Below, in pieces: positions 47,215 through 58,117 of a stretch of DNA of 64,000 nucleotides. Each line of letters begins with the position of its first letter. Positions within the stretch are counted from its first letter, which is position 1. Position numbers and translations under genes: made by a program. The notes beneath the pieces are model-generated. The model made no database searches. It had not been told where the DNA came from and saw only the letters and a list, made by a program, of their open reading frames with translations. Origin of the DNA: Hydractinia symbiolongicarpus (lineage: Eukaryota > Cnidaria > Hydrozoa > Anthoathecata > Hydractiniidae); NCBI RefSeq assembly GCF_029227915.1, contig NC_079877.1, positions 25,817,851 to 25,881,850 on the forward strand. The letters are read 5' to 3'.

Positions 47215-47355
47215 ATTTATTGTTGGATATAATTATTGATCGTTGGTTTATTTAATCGACAGTTGCTGAATATTTACTCACATAGAACTTTTGAAATTAT
47301 ACACATAAACATTAGAACATTTTTTGAATTTACAACACTTACAATTTAGTTACTT

Positions 47356-49419
47356 TTGAAATTATATACAAACATGACTGAAGATATCAGTAAAAAGAGA
47401 AGAAGTCGTGGTGCTTATGTTGGTGTTTTTAAGAAAATTGTTAATGAAACTGTGAAACCTATTTATGAAAGGTTTGCTTTGAAAGATCATGGTGCGGTAC
47501 TCTTATCCAGTTATGATTTACTGGAAGCTAAATTATTGAACGTAACAACTATTCAAAATGAAATTAATGACTTAATTGAGCCAGAGAATTTAGCTAATGA
47601 AATGATGTCACACTTGGAATTTGAGCAGTATGCTGCGAAAGAGTTAACAACATTGAAAAAGTTTCTTGACAAGCATGTGTTTGAAATTGAAGGTAATGTT
47701 TCTGTTACTTCTTCTGATGGGTCTGGAAACTCCAGCGTGAGGGATCGAATTAAACTTCCGAAACTTGAGCTGAAAAAGTTTAACGGTGATCCTTTGCAAT
47801 GGAAGTCCTTTGACGAATCTTTTGAGTGTGCGATACATAAGAATGAATCTCTTTCTTCTGTCGAAAAATTGACGTATTTGACAAATCTTTTGTCGGGCTC
47901 GGCAGAACAAACAATCAGCGGTTTATCGTTATGTAACGAAAACTATGAAATTGCGCGAGATCTTTTAAAAGAACGATTTGGTGATCCACAAATCACTGTG
48001 TCAGCTCATATGAACAAACTTTTGACTCTTGAAAATGTAAAAAGTTCGAGAGATATTAAATCTATGCGAAAACTTTACGACCTAATCGAATCTCAAGTGA
48101 GAAGTTTGAAAGCCCTGGGTTTTAAAGCAGAAAACTATGGACCTATGCTTATTCCTGTTGTTTTGTCAAAATTACCGAATGATATCAAATTAATGATAAG
48201 TAGAAAATTTGATGAAGATATTTGGGACGCTGAAGCTGTGTTAAAATTTTTAAGAAAAGAAATTATGGCACGTGAAAAACTTTCGAATATAAAATTAGAA
48301 GAAGATGAGCAGCGGGAGTTCCCCAGCAGTGGAAGTTCTTTGAATGCACAAGCTGCGCGAACTGGTACCCGAAAGTTATTCTGTTCCTTTTGTTCTGGTG
48401 AGCATAAATCACATGAATGCAGAACTGTAACAAAATTAGAAACCAGGAAAGAAATTGTTTTGAAAAATGGACGCTGTTTTTTATGTTTAAGAAAAGGACA
48501 CATGAGTCGTGAATGCAAAGCAAGTTTTCGTTGTTTTCACTGCAAAGGAAAACATCACGTAGCCTTATGCGAAAAGAAACATAATCCAAATCCTCCTCCT
48601 AGTCGTAGTCCTAAGAAAAATGAAACCGAAAATAAAGATGCAGAAAGTGAAGATTCTTCCTCGAACGTTACACCTGCTAATATAAACATAGCTTCTGATC
48701 AAAATAATGTTTTGCTGCAAACTGCTATGGCTACAGTTACATCATGCGATGGAAATTTTTCTGCGAAATTACGCATTTTATTTGACAGCGGTTCGCAATT
48801 GTCGTACATCACACCGCAAGCGAGAAAAAAGTTGAATTTAAAAACTGTTTCAAAAAAAGAACTGAGTATTAAAGTCTTTGGAGGTGAACACTCTACGAAA
48901 AAACTTGATCTTGTCAAATTTGAAATTAAAAGCACAATATCGAATGAGAGCATTAATGTTTCTACCTTTGTGAATGATATTTGCAAACCTGTTTCCGGAC
49001 AAACTATCAATTTTGCTGTTGAAAATTATGAACATTTGCAAGGCTTACAATTAGCTGATCAGAATTTTAGCGACGATCTACACGTCGACATATTAATTGG
49101 AGCCGATTATTACTGGAATTTTTTCACGAAAACTGTTTTACGAAGTTCTAGCGGAGGTCCTGTTGCCATGGGATCAAAACTTGGATTTATCTTAAGTGGT
49201 CCAGTTTCTACTGTCTCTACCACTCCTGTTACAGCAAATATGGCTTGTACTCATTCGTTATTAATTATGAAAGAAACTCAATCAGATTATGAGATTCTGA
49301 ATGAAAACGTGAATAAATTTTTCAACTTGGAAAGTTTAGGGATTTCCTCCGAAGAACCTAGTATTTACGACAAATTCACGGATGAAATAAAATTTAACAA
49401 GAAGCCCTGGGGGCTCTAA
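47356..49419 (+). CDS. BEL/Pao gag-protease, ended by the nested insertion
   Basis: 687 codons, the last few of which come from the inserted element. Residues ~1-330 are the DUF1759-type gag (KLPKLELKKFNGDPLQWKSF, LTNLLSGSAEQTI). Three CCHC-like knuckles follow at ~342-410 (CSFCSGEHKSHEC, CFLCLRKGHMSREC, CFHCKGKHHVALC). The aspartic protease (DUF1758) has its DSG at residue 477 and a second half LIGADYYWNF. The natural frame continued into pol; here a stop arises at 49417 just inside the insertion. The start at 47356 is the upstream edge of the open frame; ATG at 47374 (MTEDISKKRR) is the likelier start. Confidence 0.9.
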   Translation: MKLYTNMTEDISKKRRSRGAYVGVFKKIVNETVKPIYERFALKDHGAVLLSSYDLLEAKLLNVTTIQNEINDLIEPENLANEMMSHLEFEQYAAKELTTLKKFLDKHVFEIEGNVSVTSSDGSGNSSVRDRIKLPKLELKKFNGDPLQWKSFDESFECAIHKNESLSSVEKLTYLTNLLSGSAEQTISGLSLCNENYEIARDLLKERFGDPQITVSAHMNKLLTLENVKSSRDIKSMRKLYDLIESQVRSLKALGFKAENYGPMLIPVVLSKLPNDIKLMISRKFDEDIWDAEAVLKFLRKEIMAREKLSNIKLEEDEQREFPSSGSSLNAQAARTGTRKLFCSFCSGEHKSHECRTVTKLETRKEIVLKNGRCFLCLRKGHMSRECKASFRCFHCKGKHHVALCEKKHNPNPPPSRSPKKNETENKDAESEDSSSNVTPANINIASDQNNVLLQTAMATVTSCDGNFSAKLRILFDSGSQLSYITPQARKKLNLKTVSKKELSIKVFGGEHSTKKLDLVKFEIKSTISNESINVSTFVNDICKPVSGQTINFAVENYEHLQGLQLADQNFSDDLHVDILIGADYYWNFFTKTVLRSSSGGPVAMGSKLGFILSGPVSTVSTTPVTANMACTHSLLIMKETQSDYEILNENVNKFFNLESLGISSEEPSIYDKFTDEIKFNKKPWGL

Positions 49420-50590
49420 GAATTTCCGCGCGCTACCAAAATATTTGATGAAAACCTGCTAATTCGTTGTGTTATTGTGCCAAACATTCGAAGGGGTTTG
49501 GTGCATGAACCTCTGAAGATAAAGCCCATCAGTGACATTATATCTTACAACAAACGCAAACAAAACGAAACGTGTCATAATAAACTCACATTTTAAAAGA
49601 AATTGCTAACAAAAAATACAGCCTATCATTCATGGTTGAAAGTCTTGCGATTGAAGCGTTTATGGTCTTAAACGGCATTAGTTGACAAAAAATCAAAATT
49701 TTGATGTGACCATCATTTTCAGCATAATTTTTTTATTAACTGTGTCAATTTTTGTCGAAAATAAAGCAGTTTTAATTTTTGGATAAATTTTGGCCTGAAA
49801 TGACATTTACGTGACAAAAACCAAACTTTTGTACCATCATCATTTTCAGCATACTTTATTTGTTAACTGTGCCAGATTTAGCCGAAAATGAAGTGGTTTT
49901 TTTAATTTTTGGACCAATTTTGGCCTAAAATGGCATTTAGGTGACAAAAATCAAAATTTTGTTGTCACCATTATGTTCAGCATACTTTTTTTGTTAACTT
50001 TGCCAAATTTTGTTGAAAATGAAGTAGTTTTAATTTTTGGACCAATTTTGGCCTAAAATGACATTTCAGGTGGCAAAAAACCAAAATTTTGATGTCACCA
50101 TCATGTTCAGCATACTTTTTTTGTTAATTGTGGCAAAATTAGTCAAAAATAAAGTAGTTTTAATTTTTGGACCAATTTTGGCCTAAAATGACATTTAGGT
50201 AACAAGAAATCAAAATTTTGATGTCACCATCATGTTCAGCATACTTTATTTGTTTACTGTGCCAAATTTTGTTAAAAATAAAGTAGTTTTAATTTTTGGA
50301 CCAATTTTGTCCTGAAATGACATTTAGGTGACAAAAATCAAAATTATTATGTCACCATTATGTTCAGCATACTATTTTTGTTAACTGTGCCAAATTTTGT
50401 CGAAAACAAATACCAATTTTGGCCTGAAGCGTCAATACTAGACTTCCCAGTTGTTAAGGAGCTTGGGTACGAAGTTTACATCTGTGACGGACCAACCTGA
50501 AATCCCAGGGTCGATTTTTTCTCAAAAAATGCTCCGAAAGAAAAAACGACGGTTTTAAAGAATTTCCTACGCCTTCGGGCGCGGAAATTC
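49405..50590. mobile_element. Nested insertion in BEL pol carrying a satellite array
   Basis: Sequence foreign to BEL between the last gag-pro codons and the first RT codons (DHHYEVRLPV, from 50594). Inverted segments AATTTCCGCGC (49421) and GCGCGGAAATT (50579) lie near the two ends. AAG at both borders could be a 3-bp target duplication. No ORF. Ends are approximate. Confidence 0.65.
49682..50438. repeat. ~130-bp tandem array, about six units
   Basis: Each unit has, in order, GTGACAAAAATCAAAATTTT, ATGTCACCATCATGTTCAGC, TTTTGTTAACTGTGCC, AAATAAAGTAGTTTTAATTT and TTTTGGCCTAAAATGACATT. Five full units and one shortened last unit are seen, differing by scattered substitutions. Confidence 0.9.
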
Positions 50591-50593
50591 AAA

Positions 50594-52561
50594 GATCATC
50601 ATTACGAAGTGAGGCTACCAGTGAAAGGTGATAAAATGTTCATTGAGGATAACTATTCACTAGCTAAAGACCGCCTCCGATCACAGTTTAATAAATTAAA
50701 AAACAATACCGAATTATTGAAAACATACGACGATATATTTAAAGAACAATTGGACAGCGGTATCATTGAAAAGACGACAGAAAGCCCTGGTGTTGGGGAA
50801 ACCCATTATCTCCCCCACAGAGCTGTTATTAAACCTAACAGAAATACAACGAAAGTACGTATAGTCTTCGATGCTAGCGCAAAGCATAAAGATAGTCGAT
50901 CGCTAAATGAATGTTTATATACCGGTCCATCACTGAACACTTCATTGTTTGGAGTGTTGTTACGATTTAGAGCGTATAATATCGCAATAACTGGTGACAT
51001 TGAAAAAGCCTTCCATCAAATATCGGTATCACCTGAAGATCGTAATTTACTCCGATTTATCTGGTACGACGATGTGAATAATTTTGATGATCAAAAGTTT
51101 GAAAATAACGCGCTAGCTGATTATAGATTCTGCCGAGTAGTCTTTGGAGCCACTTGTTCTCCATTTCTTCTGTCTGCAACTTTGATTTTTCATTTACACG
51201 GTTATGTTGAATGTGATCCGCAATTTGTGCAGAAGTTACTTGAATCTCTGCATGTTGATGATTTGACTGCGGGTGGCGTTAATGATTCTGATGCTTTGTG
51301 TTTTTACACGAAGTGTCAGGAGAGGCTTAGTGAAGGAGGGTTTAATTTGAGAAAGTTTAACTCTAACTCCAAAATGCTTGAGAACATCGTCAATAGTACT
51401 CAGGATGAAACTGAAATCAAATTTCAACCCACTATTAAAGTTTTGGGACTTGAATGGAACAAACTCTCTGACGAAATTAATTTCAATTTTTCTGACATGC
51501 TGAAGAACATAAAATTGCCTACTACGAAGCGAAATATCATGCATTTTTTAGCTAGTATCTATGATCCACTAGGGATAATTAACCCTATTGTTGTGACAAT
51601 TAAAGTATTGTTCCAAGATTTGTGTGTTGCAAAATTTGACTGGGATCAACCTTTAGAAGGTGAATTTTTACAAAGATGGAATGAAATTTGTACTAGCTTT
51701 GACACTGAAACTTTAAATATTGACAGACTTTATGCTTATAAAGATGAAAATGATCAATTTGAAAACATTGAATTACATGGATTTTCTGATGGCTCTAAAA
51801 TTGCTTATGGATGTTGTGTATACATTCGATTTACTTACAAGTCTGGTAAAGTTAAAACTGCACTTTTGAGTTCAAAATCAAGAATTAAACCATTAACAAA
51901 TACCACTATACCACGAATTGAACTTTTAGGCACTTTGGTGCTAGCTAGATTAATGGACGTTTTAAAAAAGGAATTATTGAATGTGTATAATATTGACAAT
52001 ATTTTCTATTGGACTGATTCAACTATTGCATATTCATGGATTAAAAACGATAACAAAGATTATAAAACCTTTGTTCAAAACCGCTTAGAGGAAATTAGAA
52101 AACTGACTGCATCTGGCAAATGGTGTTTAGTACCATCGAAAGACAACCCTGCAGATATAGTATCTAGGGGTTGCTCCCCCTCTGAATTGAATTCTTTGTG
52201 GTTCAGTGGACCCACGTTTCTAACTTTACTTGAAACCCACTGGCCACACCTTAAACCTGGTGATAAGTTTATTAGTGATGACATGACAAAAGAAGAAAAA
52301 GTTCAAACATTAAATAATGAACTAAAAAATATTACTGTGTCTGAAAATCTATCTATTATTTCTACTGATACTGTGTCTGAGAATGTTTGTGATAATGTTA
52401 TGTCTTCTACTACTCCTGTGTCTGATGAAGTGTATGATACTGTATGTGATGTTTCTACTGCCAATGAAAATGTCTCGGATAGTGTAAACACGAATTTCCC
52501 AATTATACCGGGTATTCGTAACATAATTGATATAAAAAATACAGTAGTTTTGATAAATTAG
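50594..52561 (+). CDS. BEL/Pao reverse transcriptase and RNase H
   Basis: RT of the Pao type (EQLDSGIIEKT, KVRIVFDASAKH, GDIEKAFHQISV, VVFGATCSPFLLSATL, HVDDLTAGG with the catalytic Asp pair at ~51254), then the Peptidase A17-like region (IYDPLGIINPIV). RNase H follows (HGFSDGSKIAYG, PRIELLGTLVLARLM, YWTDSTIAYSWI, NPADIVSRG). The frame then runs into a Ser/Thr/Val-rich spacer and is lost at ~52533 by one missing A in an A run, giving a stop at 52559-52561. The 5' end of the frame was cut off from gag by the nested insertion. Confidence 0.9.
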   Translation, partial: DHHYEVRLPVKGDKMFIEDNYSLAKDRLRSQFNKLKNNTELLKTYDDIFKEQLDSGIIEKTTESPGVGETHYLPHRAVIKPNRNTTKVRIVFDASAKHKDSRSLNECLYTGPSLNTSLFGVLLRFRAYNIAITGDIEKAFHQISVSPEDRNLLRFIWYDDVNNFDDQKFENNALADYRFCRVVFGATCSPFLLSATLIFHLHGYVECDPQFVQKLLESLHVDDLTAGGVNDSDALCFYTKCQERLSEGGFNLRKFNSNSKMLENIVNSTQDETEIKFQPTIKVLGLEWNKLSDEINFNFSDMLKNIKLPTTKRNIMHFLASIYDPLGIINPIVVTIKVLFQDLCVAKFDWDQPLEGEFLQRWNEICTSFDTETLNIDRLYAYKDENDQFENIELHGFSDGSKIAYGCCVYIRFTYKSGKVKTALLSSKSRIKPLTNTTIPRIELLGTLVLARLMDVLKKELLNVYNIDNIFYWTDSTIAYSWIKNDNKDYKTFVQNRLEEIRKLTASGKWCLVPSKDNPADIVSRGCSPSELNSLWFSGPTFLTLLETHWPHLKPGDKFISDDMTKEEKVQTLNNELKNITVSENLSIISTDTVSENVCDNVMSSTTPVSDEVYDTVCDVSTANENVSDSVNTNFPIIPGIRNIIDIKNTVVLIN

Positions 52562-53890
52562 TACACGTCACAGCTTATGTGATGAGATTTATAAGTAATG
52601 TAAAAAAGAAGAAAGAAGATAGAAAAAATTTTAATTATAAGAGGCTATCAGCCGAAGAAATTGGTCATGCAAGATTGGTAATCATCAAAGATGCTCAAGA
52701 AGATGTGAAAAGACACAAGAAATTTAAACATTGGGAAAAGAACCTGGATTTATTTGAAGACACAGATTTTTTGCTGAGGTGCAGGGGTCGGTTAGGAAAT
52801 GCTCCTGTACCATATAACTCCAGGTATCCTATTCTGTTAGTACCAGACTCTTATCTAACAAAATTAATCATTCGACATGTGCATGAATCTGTGAAGCATT
52901 ATGGCACGAAAATAACACTCACAGAACTTAGAAGAGAATTTTGGATTCCATCTGGTAGAAATGTTGTTAGAAATTTTATTCGTACATGTCAAAAGTGCCG
53001 AAGGTACGAGAACAAACCATATCCGTACCCAGATCCTCCATCATTACCGAAGAGTAGATTACAAGATAACATGTCATTTGAAGTAGTTGGCATGACTATG
53101 CTGGTCCTTTATTTGTAAAAAATGTTTTTAACGAAGAACCAGATATGTATAAAGCTTGGATAGTTCTTATAACGTGTGCGAGTACTAGAGCTATTCATTT
53201 AGACTTAGCTTCGAATTCTTCTGGACCTGAATGTATAGAAGTTCTGAAACGATTTATTGCTCGAAAAGGAGCACCGAACTTCATTTTATCTGACAATGGT
53301 AAATGTTTTATTAGCGAAGACGTACAAAACTTTGCTGCTAGTAAAAATATTAATTGGAAATTTAATATTGAGTCTGCCCCTTGGCAAGGCGGATTCTTCG
53401 AACGTTTGGTCAAATCAGTCAAAAGACCACTGAAGAAAGTTCGAACGAACTTTTAACGATACTAACTGAAATTGAATTTATACTAAATAACAGACCATTA
53501 ACGTACATATATGAAGAACTTAATGAAGAACCATTAACACCTAATCATCTTATGTATGGAAGAAAATTAAACACGAAAGCAGATGAGAACAACTTAATAC
53601 CTGAAGATCTCTCGGCTGATATGAGTGTCAAACGGAAAGAAAACGTAAACCGATTACTGACACACTTTTGGAATAGATGGCGTGACGAATACGTCACAGA
53701 ATTACGAGAATTCCACAAATTGAAGAATAGTCGTTTCAATAAATGTTTAATTCCAAACGTTGACGACGTAGTTGTTGTTGCTGATGATAGAATGCCACGA
53801 TCACAATGGCGAATTGGTCGAATAAATCAGTTAGCTGAATCAAAGATAACATTTGTTGATGAAAAGGATCTTGAGATTGTAAACATTTGA
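52562..53890 (+). pseudogene. BEL/Pao integrase and C-terminal domain, frameshifted
   Basis: The frame from 52579 has the zinc-binding H..H..C..C part (HVHESVKHYG, RTCQKCRRY). A one-base loss at ~53092 breaks the frame within the first catalytic Asp region. The frame 53145-53456 has LSDNGKCF (second Asp) and APWQGGFFERLVKSVK (Glu). Another slip at ~53440 leads to the frame ending at 53890, with ILNNRPLTYIYEE and the DUF5641-type end (WNRWRDEYVTELRE, WRIGRI). All catalytic parts are recognisable but not in one frame. Confidence 0.88.
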
Positions 53891-53915
53891 GATGACAAGT
53901 TTTGACCTCCGTCAA

Positions 53916-53924
53916 CTGGGGGAA
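53916..53924 (+). promoter_or_regulatory. BEL polypurine tract
   Basis: CTGGGGGAA immediately before the 3' LTR, the expected plus-strand priming site. Confidence 0.6.
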
Positions 53925-54120
53925 TGTTGAATTGACCATGTGACTTGAACACGTGACCTTTACACGTGCGCTCACTTTTGTATATATTTTTCTGTTTATA
54001 TTTTTGAAGAGCTTAATTAGATTTTACTTCTTGTTGAACGAGGTTGTTCTCTTTGGTTGATACCCCCGAAACCTCGTATTCTTATTATACAGTCCTCTGA
54101 TTATAATTGTGGATAAAACA
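53925..54120 (+). repeat. BEL 3' LTR
   Basis: 196 bp, one base different from the 5' LTR (A to G in the GGTTRATACC segment). Confidence 0.95.
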
Positions 54121-54809
54121 ATAGGAATTATTGTTACATTGGATATGATCAGGAAGATGATTGTTTAGTCAGACCGATTTATAGAACAGAAGAAGATTCT
54201 TGTTGTTGGGAAGAGGAATTTGACTGGGAAGTTCAGAGATGGTATTCGTTTACAGCACTAAAAAAGCAAAAAGGAACTCCTTATCCCCACCGAATGGACG
54301 ACGTTGTAGTCAGTGATGAAGTTATCAAAGGAGAATTATATGAAGCAGGCCTGATTGAAAAGTTGATACCGCATTGCAAGTCCAGCATTGAAGAAGCTTA
54401 TGGAGACAGCTTACAGAGACAAAATGCAAAGCATTATGTTGAAGAAAATGCAAAATGTCCTTCTGTTGCTCTGGTGCGAGTTAAAAAAAATTCTTTGGAT
54501 TTTTACACAGAGAACGAGAGAAGGCTAGTAAATATTGGTACAAGCCACTACAAAATCACAATGAAGAACGAAAGATCAGTGATTGCAAATCTGGAGAGAA
54601 ACGATTCGGTGGAGGAGGTAATTCTCATCACTGGTTTAGCAAGACCATTTTCTGGAAACAATCGTTATGATCCAAGACGCTGTTATGTTATGATTGTCGG
54701 ATTATTAGAAATACCTGTTAATAATAATTCGGACATTAAACAAGTTGATGAATTATTAAAAAGGTTGAAAATGACCGAAGCAGGCCGTGCGCACCGGCCT
54801 ATACCTTAG

Positions 54810-55222
54810 GGTTTATATCATTTGACAGTTCTGACATTAATGTAGAATATGAAGCCCACACCTTGTGTAAAAAAATGACGAATGTGTTTAGAGAAAAGCA
54901 CTATCATTAAATTTGACTTAAGTACAGCTAGTGTAGGGGGTCCTTCTATGCACACTTTTTCAAAAATCACGGTCAAACTCTTATAAAAAACATACTACAC
55001 ATTTTTGTTTGTGACGTCACAACTTATTGTCACGCTCCATTACACAAAAATACGTTGATCATCAGCAAAAATCCACTGATCATCAACGCATGCGCTTGCA
55101 AGTCGGTGTTGAGTCATGCAAATCAAAGATTATCATACAAAAAATGGCGTAGGGGAAATTCTTTGAAAAGGGGAATAACTGTGTTAGTTGGGCAGAATAA
55201 AATCTTCGGACTTTATTGAAAT
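54810..55222. other. Spacer between Polinton genes
   Basis: No ORF of note. Contains two nearby repeats of ATCATCA/GTTGATCATC around 55055-55090. Confidence 0.4.
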
Positions 55223-55438
55223 GTGTATATAAAAAAGATTAGTTGGTTTAAGAATGCCATCAGCAAACCATATAGCACCGTGTCAGCACCAGTGGCAACA
55301 ACCCGCGATGCCCTTGCCAATCGACTACAGAGTGTGCGGGATACCGTTGAATTCTATTACAAAAAGGCAAGGGAACAAATTTCGGGAGGGACAACGATTC
55401 ACGACGAGATTGAACGGGAGGCAAGGGAGGACTACTAA
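55223..55438 (+). CDS. Small Polinton-associated ORF, 71 aa
   Basis: Basic start (MYIKKISWFKNAISKPYSTV) followed by a predicted helical part (ALANRLQSVRDTVEFYYKKA) and an acidic end. It ends three bases before the polB start codon region, as in compact element genomes. Function not recognised. Confidence 0.5.
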   Translation: MYIKKISWFKNAISKPYSTVSAPVATTRDALANRLQSVRDTVEFYYKKAREQISGGTTIHDEIEREAREDY

Positions 55439-57868
55439 AGGATGCGATTATCCGAAAAAATTACACCTCACATGGACATGCGCGTTAAGGTTGTGTACGG
55501 CTTTGGCTGTCATATTGAGTGGGATGTGTCTGATTACCACAAAACTAAAAGCTCCAGGTCGTTGCCAAGTATAGCGGAAATCGAAGCGTTCGTAGAAGAA
55601 TGCGATATGAAGCTCCTCGATTTGGAGGATCACGAGTTTTGGACTTACGGTTATTTACCACCTGTTAGGACCACCGAGACCCCGGGAGCCAACGTAGCAC
55701 GAGGAGTAGAACGTCTAACGAAGACAGCTCTCATATTAGCCCGAAAGTATTATGAAAGGCTGGACGGGCACTGTTTCTACATCAAGGATTTAGACGTGCT
55801 GGCCCAACAGAAATGGGAATGTGAGGTATGCAAACAACTGTTTACCAAAAGCAACCACCTCACCCGGCATTAGAGGAACGAATGCGGGGGCGTCAAGACG
55901 ACGATCATTCGCATAGGGAGGAAGGTGAAACGTATGCCGAGCAAGGCCGAGAAGGTCTTTTATGATGAGGGGTATAGCTATGAAGCCTCAAAATGGGTGG
56001 AATACATGTCAAGGGACACCGGAAGGCATATCCATCATGCACTCTGTGGACATGGTGGTGAGCGTGTTATCCGTGATAACAAAAAGGAGTGGCAAGTGGA
56101 TGGCTATGAGCCTGTCACAAAGACCGTTTGCGAGTACAACGGTTATAAGTGGCACGGATGTCCCTGTCTGTCTGGGAGAACCGAGGCGGACAAGGCTCAT
56201 TATGCTGCAACGTTGTCTAAGGAAAGGATGATACGGGAAAAGGGCTATAGCCTTGTCACGGCTTGGGAATGTGAAAAACCATCCAAAATCAAGAGGTACT
56301 TTCAGAAGGAGTTCAGACCATATCCCAACTACCTGGTATTTGATTTCGAAGCCCTCCTATCACCTTTAAATTACCGGCAAACCTCTGATCTAACATACCT
56401 TTCAAGACACATTCCAGTAAGTGTTGGTATTGCCGATAGTTTGAATAGCCACCCGACGTTCATTGAGCACGAAAATCCTGGTTAAAACGAAGATCCTGGT
56501 TAAAACGTTTGTGGAGGAGCTGGAAAAGAGGAATGCCCTCATTGTGAAAGAGGTCGAGAGAAAGTACCCAAAGCCCGACGACTTTGACATGCTCTCTAAA
56601 AATAACCAAGAGTTGTGGGATGAGTGGGTAAATCAAGTAGCCGTAATAGGGTTTAATTCCGGCAAGAACGAAATCAACCTGATCAAGCGGTATTTTGTCG
56701 AAGAGATCGTGCAAGGTGATAAGATTAAGTTAGCGAAAAAAGATAAGGACTACATGTTCCTCACTACCTCGAGATTTAAATTTCTAGATATTAGAAATTT
56801 CCTTGCCCCCGGTCTAAGCTATGACGGTTGGTGCAAGTCGTTGGAATGTAAACTCGAAAAGCTTATGTTTCCGTGTGAATGGTTAGCGAGCCACGAGAAA
56901 CTGAAACATGTACGGCCTGTGGCTCACGAGGACTTTTATAACCGTCTAAGTGGGAAAAACACACTATTCTGCGAAGAGTACGAGACATTCCGTTTCGATT
57001 TTTACGGGCGAGGCTGTGTCACCATGATGGACTGGTTGCATGAGTACAACTTAGCCGATGTGGAACCGTTCATTGAAGCCGTGAACAAGACGAGGTTGCA
57101 ATATTAAGATGATGAAATTGATATTTTGAAGGACGCGGTCAGTATTCCGGGCGTGTCGATGCGCTACGTATTGAACATGTCTCTACGGCTGAACCCGAAG
57201 CTAGGGCTATACGCCCCAGGAGACCCATGCAGGCATAGGTGTAAGGACTCTTGCTATAACAAGACTTGTAAGGCCTGCACGGAGGTACGGAAAACATGTG
57301 AAAATGTGCGAGGAATGAGGCCTACGACCTTTTGCGGACAGGGATGATTGGCGGTCCCGCGATCCTATTTTTTAGATACCACGAACGAGCTGTACCCAAG
57401 TACCTTTATGCAGGACTTTCCTTGTGGGAAAGATCAGTTGATCATGGTGGCCACACCGACATCGGCACATAACTTAGAGCTACTGGTGCGGGGTGCGATG
57501 GATGGATCGTTATTTGGGTTTGCCCAGGTTGATATTGAGGTACCCGAAAATCTGCACGAAAGTTTTAGTGAAATGGCTCCCCTATTTGTCGTCATGGAGA
57601 TACCTGATGATCAAATCCTAGAGCACATGCACGAATACTTAAAAACTACGGACCGCAAGCGTTTTCCAGGTACACGTAAGCTTTTGGGTTTGATGAGAGC
57701 TGAAAAAATCATACTGTATACCCCCTGTGCTAAAATGGTACCTCAACCATGGACTAAAGGTTACTGTCTTTAACCAGTTCCTCAAGTACGCCCGAGGTAA
57801 GCCCTTTGCCTGGTTCCCGGAGGAGATTGTCGATGCACGACGACAGGCCGATAAAGACCCCGACAAAC

Positions 57869-58009
57869 TGTTATAGCGAATACACACTTTAATGGAGTAC
57901 ACGCTATACGATGGAGAATATGTCGAAAACAAGTACGAAAGAAGAACTGTAAATATGATTATTTTTGAGAATAGATTATGTTGAACACACGTGTCCTCAG
58001 TTTTTAACA
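57869..58009 (+). repeat. Gypsy 5' LTR
   Basis: TGTTATAGCGAATACAC start, CAGTTTTTAACA end; short for a Gypsy LTR. No obvious TATA box could be assigned. Confidence 0.95.
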
Positions 58010-58027
58010 TTGGCGACGAGAAATTAT
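58010..58027 (+). promoter_or_regulatory. Gypsy primer binding site
   Basis: TTGGCGACGAGAAATTAT follows the LTR; TGGCGACGAG is the form seen in many invertebrate Gypsy elements. The tRNA is not identified. Confidence 0.6.
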
Positions 58028-58117
58028 ATTTTTAACGAAAGATCCTAAACAACAACAGAAATTTACTTCATTCTCAGAAGAAATTAATCTTGGTGTAATT
58101 CGTGTGTATTACAAACT

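Larger units (their letters stand above)
47002..54120 (+). mobile_element. BEL/Pao LTR retrotransposon with nested insertion
   Basis: 196-bp LTRs (47002-47197 and 53925-54120) begin TG and end CA and differ at one base (TTAATACC versus TTGATACC). The target duplication is ATAGG (46997-47001, 54121-54125). The order gag, protease, RT, RNase H, integrase, DUF5641-like end is that of BEL/Pao. A ~1.2-kb insertion splits pol and three small frame slips follow, so this copy cannot make its own enzymes. Confidence 0.95.
46993..54809 (+). pseudogene. DuOB-like gene, interrupted by a BEL/Pao element at codon 3
   Basis: The first three codons are at 46993-47001 and the other 227 codons plus stop at 54126-54809; between them lies the BEL/Pao element with its ATAGG duplication, and the frame is otherwise open (230 residues). 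The N-terminal half has CYIGYD, CLVRPIY, WEEEFDWEV..WY and TPYPHRMDDVVV. The C-terminal half has ALVRVKK, VILITGLARPF and CYVMIVGLLEI. The pattern (ligand-like RPI, then PHR.DDVVV, then a later strand ending in ARPF and CY.MIVG) resembles dual-OB (DuOB) proteins, which are known mainly from bacterial conflict systems; this is a motif-level resemblance only. The 228-codon 3' part is intact, which suggests that the insertion is recent. Confidence 0.45.

Noticed and set aside
55962-56231. 89-codon plus-strand frame inside polB
   Set aside because: Shadow frame; the adjacent frame carries the polymerase-family motifs.
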